DNA from: Falsiroseomonas tokyonensis | GTDB lineage: Bacteria > Pseudomonadota > Alphaproteobacteria > Acetobacterales > Acetobacteraceae | Reading direction: 5' to 3' | DNA length: 64,000 nucleotides | Assembly: GCF_019024325.1 (NCBI RefSeq) | Contig: NZ_JAFNJS010000001.1 | Coordinates: forward strand, 1,178,001 to 1,242,000 | In this document: piece after piece, positions 8,113-16,896 of the stretch | How the letters are laid out: the number at the start of each line of letters is the position of its first letter | How positions within the stretch are numbered: position 1 is the first letter of the stretch | Notes under the pieces: model-generated | Told to the model about the DNA's origin: nothing | Databases searched by the model: none | What the model saw: only the letters and a program-made list of their open reading frames with translations | Made by a program: the position numbers and the translations under genes

Positions 8113-9078
8113 TCAATTCACGGTCGCGCCCGACAGGCGGATGGCGTCGTGCATCACTGGCGTCAGGCGCTGGATGGAGGCCGCCATCTCCGCCGGCGTG
8201 CTGCAGACCGGGTCGGTGCCCAGGCGGATCAGCCTGTCGCGGAACTCCGCATCCTGGCAGGCGGCGCGCAGCGTGGTGGCGATGCGGTCCCGCACCGAAT
8301 CCGGCACGCCGGCCGGCGCGGCCAGGCCGTTCCAGGTGGTGACCTCGAAGCCGGGGTGCCCCTGTTCCGCGATGGTCGGCACATCCGGCAGCACGGCGTT
8401 GCGCGTGGCGCCTGTCACGCCCAGCAGCCGCACGCTGTTCCCTTGCAGCGCCGGCAGCACCTCCACCGCATTGCCCAGATAGACATGGATGCGCCCGCCC
8501 AGGATGTCCTGCATGGCGAGCGGGCCGGAGCGGTAGGGCACATGCTCCATCCGCAGGTCGAGGCGTTGCAGCAGATAGGCCATGCCGAGATGGCTCAGCC
8601 CGCCCGTGCCGCCCGAGGCATAGTCGAGCTGCCCCGGCTGCGCCCGCACATGCGCCACGAACTCCGCCAGGTTGGTCGGCCCCAGGCTTTGCGAGACCAC
8701 CAGCACCAGCGGGCTGGCCGCCGTGATGGCGATGGGCGCGAGGTCCCGCTGCGGGTCCAGGCTGATCCGCTGCATCAGCGGCAGCACCACGAGATGGGAG
8801 GCGCTGGCGCCGAGGAGCGTGTAGCCATCGGCCGCGGCGCGGGCCACCGCCTCCATGCCGATGATCCCGTTGCCGCCGGGACGATTGTCCACGACCACCG
8901 GCTGGCCGAGCTGCTTCGTCAGCCATTCCGCGCCGAGCCGCGCCACGCCGTCGCTCAGCCCGCCGGGGCCGAAGGGCACGATCAGCCGGATCGGCCGGTC
9001 CGGCCAGGTGCCTTGCGCCATGGCGGGGGCAAGGGGCGCCAGCGCGAGGCCGGCCAGAAGCAGAAGGCGACGCAGCAT
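8113..9078 (-). CDS. Bug-family tripartite tricarboxylate transporter substrate-binding protein
   Basis: A 321-aa periplasmic receptor of the TctC/Bug family. It has a Sec-type signal peptide (MLRRLLLLAGLALAPLAPAMAQG). The mature protein opens with the family strand 'WPDRPIRLIVPFGPGG'. Further signatures are 'LGQPVVVDNRPGGNG' and 'MEHVPYRSG'. Start 9078 places the signal peptide correctly; an ATG at 9108 would add 10 residues. No TctA/TctB genes adjoin it, so it must use a membrane pair encoded elsewhere, possibly the one at 39.5-41.6 kb. The ligand is unknown, likely an organic acid. Confidence 0.9.
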   Translation of the reverse strand: MLRRLLLLAGLALAPLAPAMAQGTWPDRPIRLIVPFGPGGLSDGVARLGAEWLTKQLGQPVVVDNRPGGNGIIGMEAVARAAADGYTLLGASASHLVVLPLMQRISLDPQRDLAPIAITAASPLVLVVSQSLGPTNLAEFVAHVRAQPGQLDYASGGTGGLSHLGMAYLLQRLDLRMEHVPYRSGPLAMQDILGGRIHVYLGNAVEVLPALQGNSVRLLGVTGATRNAVLPDVPTIAEQGHPGFEVTTWNGLAAPAGVPDSVRDRIATTLRAACQDAEFRDRLIRLGTDPVCSTPAEMAASIQRLTPVMHDAIRLSGATVN

Positions 9079-9294
9079 GTCGGGGCCCTCGGCAGGTTGT
9101 CCGGACATGTAAGCAGCATCGCGCGCAGCCTGGAACCCGACTTGTGTCCCAGTCAGGTCGAAAATTAACGCACTCAGGCGCGGAGCAGGATCAGCAGGGC
9201 GAGCAGCAGCGGCGCAAGCGGCTGGACTTTGCCAGGGGCCGCTCAGTAACCAACTGGGCCGATGGTCCGGATTGTCAGAAGGAAGGCCGCGGCG

Positions 9295-9370
9295 TGGTGG
9301 AGGTGAGCGGGATCGAACCGCTGACCTCGTCATTGCGAACGACGCGCTCTACCAACTGAGCTACACCCCC
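9295..9370 (-). tRNA. tRNA-Ala (anticodon CGC)
   Basis: Read on the minus strand, a full cloverleaf folds. The acceptor pairs GGGGGTG with CACCTCC. The D arm is GCTC-AGTTGGTA-GAGC. The anticodon stem-loop is CGTCG-TTCGCAA-TGACG, placing CGC at 34-36. The T arm is AGCGG-TTCGATC-CCGCT. A73 is followed by an encoded CCA. The acceptor contains the G3:U70 wobble pair recognised by alanyl-tRNA synthetase. It reads the GCG alanine codon, heavily used in this GC-rich window. Confidence 0.95.
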
Positions 9371-9520
9371 GTCCACCGCAGGGCGCGGGTTATGGAAGGG
9401 GCGCCGGAAGGTGTCAAGCGGGGGGACGGGGGCCGCCGCGTGAAAGCCTGCCGGCCCGCAATGCCTTGTTCGTTAGCCATCCCGCCACTAGGTTTCGCCC
9501 ATCACGCCCAGGGGTTGCTG

Positions 9521-9832
9521 ATGCTGCTCGATGCCGTTTTCTTCCTGCTCCGGGCGGGTCTCGACCTGTTCTGGTGGGCTGTGCTGCTGGCCGCCATCAT
9601 GCAGACGCTGCTGTCCTTCAACGTGCTGGACGGCCGCAACCGCATCGTCTGGACCATCGCGGATTTCCTGTACCGGGTGACGGAGCCCGCCCTGCGCCGG
9701 GTGCGCGGGCTGCTGCCGAACCTCGGCGGCGTGGATCTCTCGCCCCTGGTGGTGCTGCTGCTGATCACCGCGGCGACCATCGCCCTTTCCGCCATCCAGG
9801 GTTACCTGCTGCGGAGCGGCCTCTACTTCTGA
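9521..9832 (+). CDS. YggT-family membrane protein
   Basis: A 103-aa protein with two hydrophobic segments: residues about 1-30, and about 70-100 ending in 'IQGYLLRSGLYF'. Between them is the YggT signature 'VLDGRNRIVWTIADFLYRVTEPALRRVR'-type region (about residues 35-62). YggT proteins are small inner-membrane proteins linked to osmotic tolerance and cell-division contexts. It precedes DUF167 and FolD on the same strand, a common arrangement in alphaproteobacteria. ATG 9521 was chosen because AGGGG precedes it and homologues begin at the first membrane segment. Confidence 0.88.
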   Translation: MLLDAVFFLLRAGLDLFWWAVLLAAIMQTLLSFNVLDGRNRIVWTIADFLYRVTEPALRRVRGLLPNLGGVDLSPLVVLLLITAATIALSAIQGYLLRSGLYF

Positions 9833-9839
9833 CGCGGCC

Positions 9840-10139
9840 ATGACGGCCTGGCGCCTGCGGCCGGATGGGCTGGACCTGGCCGTGAAGGTGCAGCCACGGG
9901 CCCGCCGCCCGGCCTTCGGCGGGCTGGCCGCGGATGGTGCCACGCTGAAGGTGGCGGTGGCGGAGGCGCCGGAGGATGGCCGCGCCAATCGCGCGGTGTG
10001 TGAGGCGGTGGCCCGCGCCCTCGGCCTGCCGAAATCCGCGGTGGAGGTGTTGCATGGCGCGACCAGCCGCCAGAAAACCCTGCGCATCACCGGCAACCCG
10101 GCCGAACTCTCGGCAAGACTGGAAGGCCTGACCGCATGA
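9840..10139 (+). CDS. DUF167 (YggU-like) protein
   Basis: A 99-aa DUF167/UPF0235 protein. It has the family strand '[11 protein letters not shown]' and the signature '[16 protein letters not shown]' (about residues 43-58), followed by the '[15 protein letters not shown]' segment. Biochemical function is unknown. It begins 7 bp after YggT and overlaps the folD start by 4 bp (ATGA), so these three genes are probably one transcript. Confidence 0.9.
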   Translation: MTAWRLRPDGLDLAVKVQPRARRPAFGGLAADGATLKVAVAEAPEDGRANRAVCEAVARALGLPKSAVEVLHGATSRQKTLRITGNPAELSARLEGLTA

Positions 10140-10978
10140 CGGCCCAGATCATCGACGGCAAGGCGGTGGCCGCCAGGCTGCGCGAGGCCATCGCCGCCCG
10201 CACCGCTTCCCTCGGCTTCCGGCCCGGCCTGCGCGTGGTGCGGGTGGGGGAGGATCCGGCCTCCGGCGTTTATGTCCGCAACAAGGACAAGGCGGCGAAG
10301 GAGGTGGGCTTCGACAGCGCCACCATCGCTTTGCCCGCCAGCACGACGGAGGCGGAGCTGCTGGCCGAGGTCGCCCGGCTGAACGCCGACCCCGCCGTGG
10401 ACGGCATCCTGGTGCAACTGCCTTTGCCGGCGCAGATCCGCGCCGATCGGGTCATCGCCGCCGTGGCGCCGGAGAAGGACGTGGATGGTTTTCATCCGCT
10501 GAATGCCGGCAAGCTCGCCAGCGGCCAGCCGGGCCTGGTGCCCTGCACGCCGAAGGGCGTCATGCACCTGCTGAAGGCGGCCGGCGCGGCGCTGCCGGGG
10601 GCGCGGGCGGTGGTGCTCGGGCGCAGCAATATCGTCGGCCGTCCCATGGCGCAGCTGCTGCTCGCCGCCGATTGCACCGTCACCCTGGTCCATTCCCGCA
10701 CCCGCGACCTGCCGGCCGAATGCCGCCGGGCCGAAATCCTGGTGGCGGCGGTGGGCCGGCCCGAGATGGTGCGCGGCGACTGGGTGGCCGAAGGCGCCAC
10801 CGTCATCGATGTCGGCATCAACCGTCTGCCCGACGGCAGGCTGGTGGGCGATGTTGCCTTCGCCGAGGCTGCGGCGCATTGCGGCGCCATCACCCCTGTG
10901 CCCGGCGGCGTCGGCCCTATGACCATCGCCTGCCTGCTGGAAAACACGCTGGACGCGGCCCTGGCCCGTCGCGGCTGA
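10136..10978 (+). CDS. folD: Bifunctional methylenetetrahydrofolate dehydrogenase / methenyltetrahydrofolate cyclohydrolase
   Basis: A 280-aa cytoplasmic enzyme of one-carbon metabolism that interconverts 5,10-methylene-, 5,10-methenyl- and 10-formyl-tetrahydrofolate with NADP. Visible motifs: 'YVRNKDKAA' with the catalytic Y-x3-K around residue 45-50, 'VQLPLP', 'PCTPKGVM', the nucleotide-binding '[10 protein letters not shown]', and the C-terminal '[10 protein letters not shown]'. Length is standard. It starts inside the end of the DUF167 gene, which implies translational coupling. Confidence 0.97.
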   Translation: MTAQIIDGKAVAARLREAIAARTASLGFRPGLRVVRVGEDPASGVYVRNKDKAAKEVGFDSATIALPASTTEAELLAEVARLNADPAVDGILVQLPLPAQIRADRVIAAVAPEKDVDGFHPLNAGKLASGQPGLVPCTPKGVMHLLKAAGAALPGARAVVLGRSNIVGRPMAQLLLAADCTVTLVHSRTRDLPAECRRAEILVAAVGRPEMVRGDWVAEGATVIDVGINRLPDGRLVGDVAFAEAAAHCGAITPVPGGVGPMTIACLLENTLDAALARRG

Positions 10979-11037
10979 GGGTGCAAGCCCGCCGCCGCGC
11001 GCGGTAGGTAGCTCGGACCACCGAGGACATCGCTTCC

Positions 11038-11913
11038 ATGCAGGGCAGCGCGCTGCTGATCGCCGGCACCTTCGTCGCCATCTGGGCCTCCGCCTTCACC
11101 GTGGCGGGGGTGGTGGTGAAGGAATGGCCGCCGCTCTGGTCGCTCGGCATCCGCTTCGGCCTGACCGCGCCGATGCTGCTGGTGATCGTGCTGGCGCTGC
11201 GGTCGCGGCTGCCGGCGCCGGGCGATATCGGCCGGGTCGTGGTGCTCGGCCTGTGTGGCATGGGCGGCTACCTCGCCTTCGCCTGGCTGGCCATGGCGCG
11301 CATCCCCACCGGACTTGTCGCCCTCATCTGCGCGACGACGCCGCTGATGGTGGCGGCCGGCGAGAGCCTGTTCCTGCGCCGCCCGCTGCCCGGTCTGGCC
11401 TGGGTGGGGCTGGCCATCGGGTGGTCCGGCGTGGCGCTGCTCGGCTTTTTGCGCGCGGTGGACGGGCTGGCGGCGGCGGAGGCGCTGGGCTTCGTCTTCG
11501 CCATCGGCGCCGCCATCAGCCAGGCGGTGGGGCTGCTGGTCTATGCGCCGGCCAAGGGGCGGGTCGATATCTGGATGGCCAGCCTCGGCCAGACCACCGT
11601 CTCCGCCGTGTTGTGCCTGGCGCTGGCGGTGGCGCTGGAGGGGGCGCCGCCCACCTCCGCCAGCTGGCCGACCTGGGCGGCCATGGTCTGGTCCATGGTG
11701 GTAGTCGGCATCGGCGCCTATGCGCTGAATTTTGCGATGATGCGGCGCGTCCCGGCCTCCACCGCCTCCGCCCTGCAATTGCTGGCGCCGCCTTTGGCCG
11801 CGGTCTTCGGCTGGGCGCTGCTGGGGGAACGGCTGTATGTCAGCGACATCGTCGGCGGGGTGCTGACGCTAGGCGGGCTGGCGCTGCTGGTGCATGCGCG
11901 CTCGCGGGCCTGA
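11038..11913 (+). CDS. DMT-superfamily (EamA) transporter
   Basis: A 291-aa protein with ten predicted helices in two EamA halves (about residues 5-135 and 150-285). The first half opens with 'GTFVAIWASAFTVAGVVVK' and the second ends 'LGGLALLVHAR'. EamA proteins mostly export amino acids or other metabolites. No operon partner is evident, so the substrate stays open. Confidence 0.87.
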   Translation: MQGSALLIAGTFVAIWASAFTVAGVVVKEWPPLWSLGIRFGLTAPMLLVIVLALRSRLPAPGDIGRVVVLGLCGMGGYLAFAWLAMARIPTGLVALICATTPLMVAAGESLFLRRPLPGLAWVGLAIGWSGVALLGFLRAVDGLAAAEALGFVFAIGAAISQAVGLLVYAPAKGRVDIWMASLGQTTVSAVLCLALAVALEGAPPTSASWPTWAAMVWSMVVVGIGAYALNFAMMRRVPASTASALQLLAPPLAAVFGWALLGERLYVSDIVGGVLTLGGLALLVHARSRA

Positions 11914-12058
11914 CCCCCGGGAATTGCAATGCTGCCGGGTGCCAGTCCCAGTGCAGGATCATCCCATGCAAATGCGACGACGAGCTAGCATCGGCTTCTG
12001 AGCCCTCTGCCCGCCCCCAAGGGGGCGCCTCGTCCGTTCGCCTGCAGGATTCCCCGCC

Positions 12059-12673
12059 ATGTACACCCCCGCCGCCTTCCGGGTCGACGACCCCGCCTGG
12101 ATTTTTAGGCATGTCGAACGCAACGATTTCGGCATGCTGGTCACCGCCGAGCCCCTGATGGTCAGCCACCTGCCCTTCCAGCTGGTGCGGCCGGTGGGCG
12201 ATGAACCCGCCCGGCTCCTCTGCCACCTCGCCCGCGCCAATCCCCATTGGCGCGCTTTTGCGGGGGGCGGGGCGCCGGCGCTGGCGGTGTTCCGCGGCGC
12301 GCATGCCTATGTCTCGCCGACCTGGTACGGCCAGCACCCCAGCGTGCCGACATGGAACTACGACGTGGTGCAGGCCGAGGGGATCGCCACGCTGACCGAG
12401 GATCCGGCCGAGATCGCCGGCCAGATGCGCGCCATGGCCGCCGCCTATGAACCCACACCCGGCTTCGACATGGACGCCCAGCCCCCGAAATACATGGAGG
12501 GGATGTTCAAGGCGCTGGTCGGTGTGACCCTCACGGTTCGGCACTGGACGGGCAAGCGCAAGCAGAGCCAGAATCGGCCCGAGGCGGACCGGCATGCGGT
12601 GGCCGCGGCGCTGGAGGCGCGCGGCGAGCATGCGGCCGCCGCCGCTCTGCGCGAGGCCAATGGCATTGACTGA
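12059..12673 (+). CDS. PaiB-family FMN-binding protein
   Basis: A 204-aa protein of the PaiB/FMN-binding split-barrel family. Characteristic features are the N-terminal 'MYTPAAFRVDD', 'SHLPFQL', 'HLARANPHWRAF' and 'YVSPTWY...VPTWNY' segments. In Bacillus, PaiB is called a negative regulator of sporulation and protease genes; in proteobacteria it is more likely an FMN-dependent enzyme or acetyltransferase partner. It overlaps the Nudix gene by 14 bp. Confidence 0.85.
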   Translation: MYTPAAFRVDDPAWIFRHVERNDFGMLVTAEPLMVSHLPFQLVRPVGDEPARLLCHLARANPHWRAFAGGGAPALAVFRGAHAYVSPTWYGQHPSVPTWNYDVVQAEGIATLTEDPAEIAGQMRAMAAAYEPTPGFDMDAQPPKYMEGMFKALVGVTLTVRHWTGKRKQSQNRPEADRHAVAAALEARGEHAAAAALREANGID

Positions 12674-13217
12674 CGGACGCCCGGACATCGAGACCCTCGG
12701 CAGCCGCGAGGTCTATCGCAATGCCTGGATGACGGTGCGGGAGGACCAGGTGCGGCGCCGGGACGGCTCCACCGGCATCTATGGCGTGGTGGAGAAGGTG
12801 GATTTCGTCACCGTCGTGCCGCTGCACGCGGATGGCTCCATCCAGCTGGTGCAGCAATTCCGCTACCCGGTCGGCCAGCGGCACTGGGAATTTGTCCAGG
12901 GCATGTGGGGCCCGCCCGGCACCGACCCGGTCGAGGCCGCGCGCCATGAACTGCTGGAGGAGACGGGCCTGGCCGCCGCGCATTGGACCCATGCCGGCTT
13001 CCTGAACCTGGCCCAGGGCACCATGCGCCAGGGCTACGACATCTTCCTGGCCACCGGCCTGACCCAGGGCGCGGCGATGCCGGAGGTGGAGGAACAGGAC
13101 CTGATCACCCGCGCCGTGCCGCTGGCGGAATTCGAGGCGATGCTGCGCGACGGCGCCATCCTGGACGCCACCACCATGGCCACCTTCGGCCTGCTGCGGC
13201 TGAAGGGGCTGCTGTAG
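12660..13217 (+). CDS. Nudix hydrolase, ADP-ribose/NDP-sugar pyrophosphatase-like
   Basis: A 185-aa Nudix protein. The box region is 'GTDPVEAARHELLEETGL': the metal-binding EExG core is intact, while His replaces the usual Arg and the upstream Glu is absent. The preceding 'RYPVGQRHWEF' loop is typical of ADP-ribose or GDP-mannose pyrophosphatase relatives that clear nucleoside diphosphate derivatives. ATG 12660 lies inside the end of the PaiB-like gene, so the pair is coupled. Confidence 0.85.
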   Translation: MALTDGRPDIETLGSREVYRNAWMTVREDQVRRRDGSTGIYGVVEKVDFVTVVPLHADGSIQLVQQFRYPVGQRHWEFVQGMWGPPGTDPVEAARHELLEETGLAAAHWTHAGFLNLAQGTMRQGYDIFLATGLTQGAAMPEVEEQDLITRAVPLAEFEAMLRDGAILDATTMATFGLLRLKGLL

Positions 13218-13226
13218 GAGGGTCGC

Positions 13227-13823
13227 CTATTCCTTCGCCCAGGCCAGCACACACCCATCCGGCCGCTGCTCCAGCCGGGCGCAGCAGCCGCGCAGCAGCC
13301 CGAGCGGCTGCTCGCCCAGGCCATCCGGCAGGCTGAGCTCCAGCAGCACCTCCGCCTCCGCCTCGCTGAGCGCGGCATTCAGGCGGCTGCCATGCGGCAA
13401 GCGGGGCGCGGCCTCCTGCACCGCGGCGAGCAGCGCGATCTCCAGCGCCGCGCGGTCCAGCCGCACCGAGGTCAGCCGTTCCGGCGCCACCAGCTCCGCC
13501 CCATGCCGCGCGCCGAGCGCCACGCGCAGCAGCGGCAGCAGCTGGCGCAGCACCGTGGCGGGGGAGACCAGGGACGTCTCCGCCACCTCCCGCCGCGCCG
13601 CGTCGAGGAAGCCGCGCATCGTTTCCTCCAGCCGCCGGCTGGCCTGCAGGGCGCGGTCCAGCTGGCGCTGCGGCGCGCCCTCGCCCACGCTGCGCGCCAG
13701 CAGGTCCAGATTGGCGGCCAGCACCATCATGGCGTTGTTGATCTCATGCTGCACCGCCGGCGCCACGCGGCGCAGATGGTCCTGGCGCAGCCGGACGGGG
13801 TGGGTTGGCTGATCATCCGCCAA
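13227..13823 (-). CDS. Histidine-kinase-like protein with intact H-box and degenerate ATPase part
   Basis: A 198-aa soluble protein. Residues about 15-75 form a two-helix dimerisation domain with an H-box-like 'VAPAVQHEINNAMMVLAANL', so His27 is a plausible phosphorylation site. Residues about 115-195 align with a GHKL ATPase in outline ('RLDRAALEIALLAAVQEA', then 'GSRLNAAL' and 'LPDGLGEQPLG'). The N-box Asn and the canonical DxGxG and GxG boxes are missing. It may be a phosphotransferase similar in concept to ChpT, or a decayed kinase. The neighbouring PBP gene is 12 bp upstream on the same strand. Confidence 0.6.
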   Translation of the reverse strand: MADDQPTHPVRLRQDHLRRVAPAVQHEINNAMMVLAANLDLLARSVGEGAPQRQLDRALQASRRLEETMRGFLDAARREVAETSLVSPATVLRQLLPLLRVALGARHGAELVAPERLTSVRLDRAALEIALLAAVQEAAPRLPHGSRLNAALSEAEAEVLLELSLPDGLGEQPLGLLRGCCARLEQRPDGCVLAWAKE

Positions 13824-13835
13824 GCCGGGTCTCCT

Positions 13836-15764
13836 TCATCGCGCGGCCCCCAGGGTCTGCGCCGCATCCCGCGACGGATCCTGTGCCGGGGCCTGGGCCA
13901 GGGATTCGATTATATCTCGAAACAATCGCGCCGGCAGCGTGCCGCCGCGCACATCGGCCATCGGTGTCGCGTCATCATTGCCGAGCCAGACGCCGGCGAC
14001 CAGCGTGCCGCCGCCCGCACCCGGGGGCGCGGCGATGAAGCCGATGAACCAGGCATCCCGGAAGTCCTGGGTCGTGCCGGTCTTGCCGGCCACCGCCCGC
14101 CCGCCGGGGGGCTGCGCGGCGCGGCCGGTGCCGCGCGCCACCACCGCCTCCAGCATCCGGCGCATCTCGCCGGCGTGCTCCGGCGTGGTCACCCGCAGCA
14201 GGGTGGGGCGCCCGGCCGGCACCGGCTGGCCATCGGCCCGCGCCGAGACCAGGCCGCGCGGCTCCGGCAGCAGCCCGCCATTGGCGAAGGGTGCGAAGGC
14301 CGCCACCAGGTCGAGCAGCGTCACCTCCCCGGTGCCGAGCGCCAGGGTGGCATCGCCCGGGAAGGGGCCGGGCAGGCCGAAACGCTGGGCGGTGGCCATC
14401 GCCGCGCGGGCGCCGCCGCCGCGGGCCAGCACGCGCACCGCGGCGGTATTCACCGAATGGGCCAGCGCCTCCTCCAGCGTGATCTCGCCCTGGCTGCGCC
14501 AGGCGCCATTGCCGGGGCGCCAGCCGCCCAGGTTGATCGGGCCATCCGCCACCATATCGGCAGGCGAAAGCCCGGCCTCCAGCGCGGTGAGGAAGACGAA
14601 GGGCTTGAAGGCGGAGCCCGGCTGCCGGCGCGCCTGGGTGGCGCGGTTGAACTGGCTCTGCCGATAGTCCCGTCCGCCGGCCATGGCGCGGATCAGCCCG
14701 GATTCCGCCTGCATCACCACCACCGCGCCCTGGCCGACGCCCGCCCGCGCGCCGGGGCCGGCCAGCAGTGCCTCCAGCCGCTGTTCCACCACCGCCTGGA
14801 TCCGCAGGTCGAGCGAAGTGCGCAGCACCAGGTCCGCATTGCCGGGGAAGCGGGCGCCGAGGTCGTCCAGCGCCCAATCGGCGAACCACCCCGAATCGCG
14901 GGAGGGCCGTGGCGGGATGCGGATGTTCTCTGCCGCCAGCGTCGCCTGGCGCTGGGTCAGGGCGCCGGTCTCCACCATGGCGCCCAGCACTTCCGCGGCA
15001 CGGCCGGCGGCGGCCTCGGGTGCCGTGCGCGGGTTCAGGCGGGACGGCGCCTTGGGCAGCCCGGCAAGCACCGCCGATTGCCACAGGTTCAGCCGCGTGG
15101 CGGGGATGCCGAAATACAGCCGCGCCGCCGCATCCACGCCGAAGGCACCGGCGCCGAGATAGACGCGGTTGAGATAGATCTCGAGCAGCTGGTCCTTGCT
15201 GAATTTCCATTCCAGCCACAGCGCCATCACTGCCTCCTGCGCCTTGCGCCGGAAGCTGCGCTCCGGCGTCAGGAACAGGTTCTTGGCCAGCTGCTGCGTC
15301 AGGGTGGAGCCGCCCTGGGCGATCTGGCCGGTGGACCAGTTCACCCAGGCGGCGCGGGCGATGCCGATGGGGTCGATGCCAAAGTGCTGGCGGAAGCGGC
15401 GATCCTCGATCGCCAGCAGGGCGGCGGGCAGATGCGCCGGCAGGTCGCGCAGCCGCACGATCTCCCCATGCACATCGCCGGAGGTGGCGATGACGGTGCC
15501 ATTCGCCGCCTCCAGCGTCACGCCGGCGCGGCGGGTCTGGCTGAGCGCCAGGTCGGTGCGCGGCAGATCCCAGACCAGCACGAGCAGCACCGCCGCCATG
15601 GCCAGGGCGCCCCAGGTGCCGAGCAGCACCATCCAGCGCAGCCAGCGCCAGGCGGAGCGGCGGGGCGGCGGGCGCGGCGCCGCCCGTGCCGCCGCCACCT
15701 GCGCAGGGGCGGGGCGGTGCTTGCGTGGGGCGCGGATCGGCGGGGTGGCGGCGCGGCGAGTCAC
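13836..15764 (-). CDS. Class A penicillin-binding protein (transglycosylase/transpeptidase)
   Basis: A 642-aa bifunctional peptidoglycan synthase. It has a Pro/Ala/Arg-rich cytoplasmic tail, one membrane anchor (about residues 42-66), a GT51 domain with catalytic Glu in 'IEDRRFRQHFGID' (E120), and 'GGSTLTQQLAKNLFL' (151-165). The transpeptidase domain has S384-x-x-K387 (GSAFK), SVN 437-439 and KTG 561-563, all intact. It polymerises lipid II and crosslinks the strands at the outer face of the inner membrane. The length fits a PBP1C/PBP2d-like short class A form. The gene for the H-box protein follows 12 bp downstream. Confidence 0.94.
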   Translation of the reverse strand: MTRRAATPPIRAPRKHRPAPAQVAAARAAPRPPPRRSAWRWLRWMVLLGTWGALAMAAVLLVLVWDLPRTDLALSQTRRAGVTLEAANGTVIATSGDVHGEIVRLRDLPAHLPAALLAIEDRRFRQHFGIDPIGIARAAWVNWSTGQIAQGGSTLTQQLAKNLFLTPERSFRRKAQEAVMALWLEWKFSKDQLLEIYLNRVYLGAGAFGVDAAARLYFGIPATRLNLWQSAVLAGLPKAPSRLNPRTAPEAAAGRAAEVLGAMVETGALTQRQATLAAENIRIPPRPSRDSGWFADWALDDLGARFPGNADLVLRTSLDLRIQAVVEQRLEALLAGPGARAGVGQGAVVVMQAESGLIRAMAGGRDYRQSQFNRATQARRQPGSAFKPFVFLTALEAGLSPADMVADGPINLGGWRPGNGAWRSQGEITLEEALAHSVNTAAVRVLARGGGARAAMATAQRFGLPGPFPGDATLALGTGEVTLLDLVAAFAPFANGGLLPEPRGLVSARADGQPVPAGRPTLLRVTTPEHAGEMRRMLEAVVARGTGRAAQPPGGRAVAGKTGTTQDFRDAWFIGFIAAPPGAGGGTLVAGVWLGNDDATPMADVRGGTLPARLFRDIIESLAQAPAQDPSRDAAQTLGAAR

Positions 15765-15928
15765 ACCCCCACCCTACAGCATTTTCGGCCCTGCGGCCCG
15801 ACACCCGGCCGGGGCCCATATGCAACGCCTTTGGCCATGTTAGGAATTTGCAACGAGGCAGCCGTCGAAGGCCCGCTTATCCTGCCTGCCCGAGCCCTCC
15901 GAAGGCCCCATCAGGAAGACACGCGCGC

Positions 15929-16894
15929 ATGTCGAAACCCCTTCAGCCACAGCCGCTCGACTTCGCCGCGCTTGCCGCCGTCACCGGCGGGGCGGAGATC
16001 CGGGGGACGCAGGGCCATGACCTGCTCCAGGGCGGGGCGGGCTCGGACCGCATCCATGGCGATGCGGGCAACGACACCATCGTGGCGAATGGCGGTTACA
16101 ACCTCGTCGAGGGCGGCGCCGGCGACGACGTCATCCATGCCGATGGCCCGATGAATGTCGTGATCGGCGGCACCGGCGACGACACCATCGTCACCGGCGC
16201 CGGAAACGACCTGATCATCTGGGCGATGGGCGACGGCAACGACGTCATCAGGGGCGCCCAGACCCCCTATGGCGTCCAGGGCAGCGACATGCTGGAGCTG
16301 CACCTGCCGCCGGAATACGGGATGGAGCAGGTGCTGGCCGGGCTTCAGCTCGACGATCCCTGGTTCGACCGCGCCGAGCTCGATGGCCGCTTCATCTCGC
16401 TGACCGGCAATGCCACGCTGACCATCGGCGGGGAGACGCTGCGCCTGGAAGGCATCACCCGCATCAGCTTCCCCGCCATGGTCTATGGGACCGAGGGCCA
16501 GGACACGATCTCCGGCGCCCATACCTCCCAGAGCATCTATGCCGGCGGCGGCGATGACGTGATCTTCGGCAATCGGGGCCATGACTATGTCAGCGCCGGC
16601 GATGGCAATGACCGTGTCGTCTGGCAGATCGGCGACGGCCATGAGGATGTGAATGGCGGCCAGGGCACCGATACGCTGCGGCTGGAGGATACCGGCATCC
16701 TGGATGCGCAGCAGCTGCTTGCGGCGATCGAGCTGGAGCCCGGTTCCGCCCAGCCGCAGATCCTGCCGGATGGCCGGCTCTCCGTCGCAGGGGTGGTGGG
16801 CAGCGTCACCATCCATGGCGAGACGATCAGCTTCCGCAACATGGAGTTCATCGAGCTCGGCGGCTACGAATATGTGGCCGGGCGGCGGAGCTGA
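15929..16894 (+). CDS. RTX-type (haemolysin-type Ca2+-binding repeat) protein
   Basis: A 321-aa acidic protein with two blocks of RTX nonapeptides (GGxGxDxUx). Residues about 25-97 contain 'GGAGSDRIHGDAGNDTI', 'GGAGDDVIH' and 'GGTGDDTIVTGAGNDLI'. Residues about 195-240 contain 'GGGDDVIFGNRGHDYV' and 'GDGNDRVVW'. There is no N-terminal signal peptide, as expected for type I secreted proteins. No catalytic domain is recognised. AGGAAG about 10 bp before ATG 15929 supports the start. No type I secretion genes are nearby, so export would depend on a distant system. Confidence 0.87.
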   Translation: MSKPLQPQPLDFAALAAVTGGAEIRGTQGHDLLQGGAGSDRIHGDAGNDTIVANGGYNLVEGGAGDDVIHADGPMNVVIGGTGDDTIVTGAGNDLIIWAMGDGNDVIRGAQTPYGVQGSDMLELHLPPEYGMEQVLAGLQLDDPWFDRAELDGRFISLTGNATLTIGGETLRLEGITRISFPAMVYGTEGQDTISGAHTSQSIYAGGGDDVIFGNRGHDYVSAGDGNDRVVWQIGDGHEDVNGGQGTDTLRLEDTGILDAQQLLAAIELEPGSAQPQILPDGRLSVAGVVGSVTIHGETISFRNMEFIELGGYEYVAGRRS

Positions 16895-16896
16895 GT

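Noticed and set aside
9246-9261. GTAACC-AACT-GGGCCG near the tRNA gene as another operator
   Set aside because: Only the left arm matches; the right arm lacks TTAC.
9144-9359. 71-codon ORF ending in a VSGIEPLTSSLRTTRSTN-like peptide
   Set aside because: This is the well-known false ORF made by reading through the antisense of a tRNA gene; the tRNA-Ala at 9295-9370 explains the sequence.
13392-16154. 920-codon frame on the plus strand across the PBP gene
   Set aside because: Low-complexity Arg/Gly/His/Ala product, antisense to a PBP with all catalytic motifs intact.
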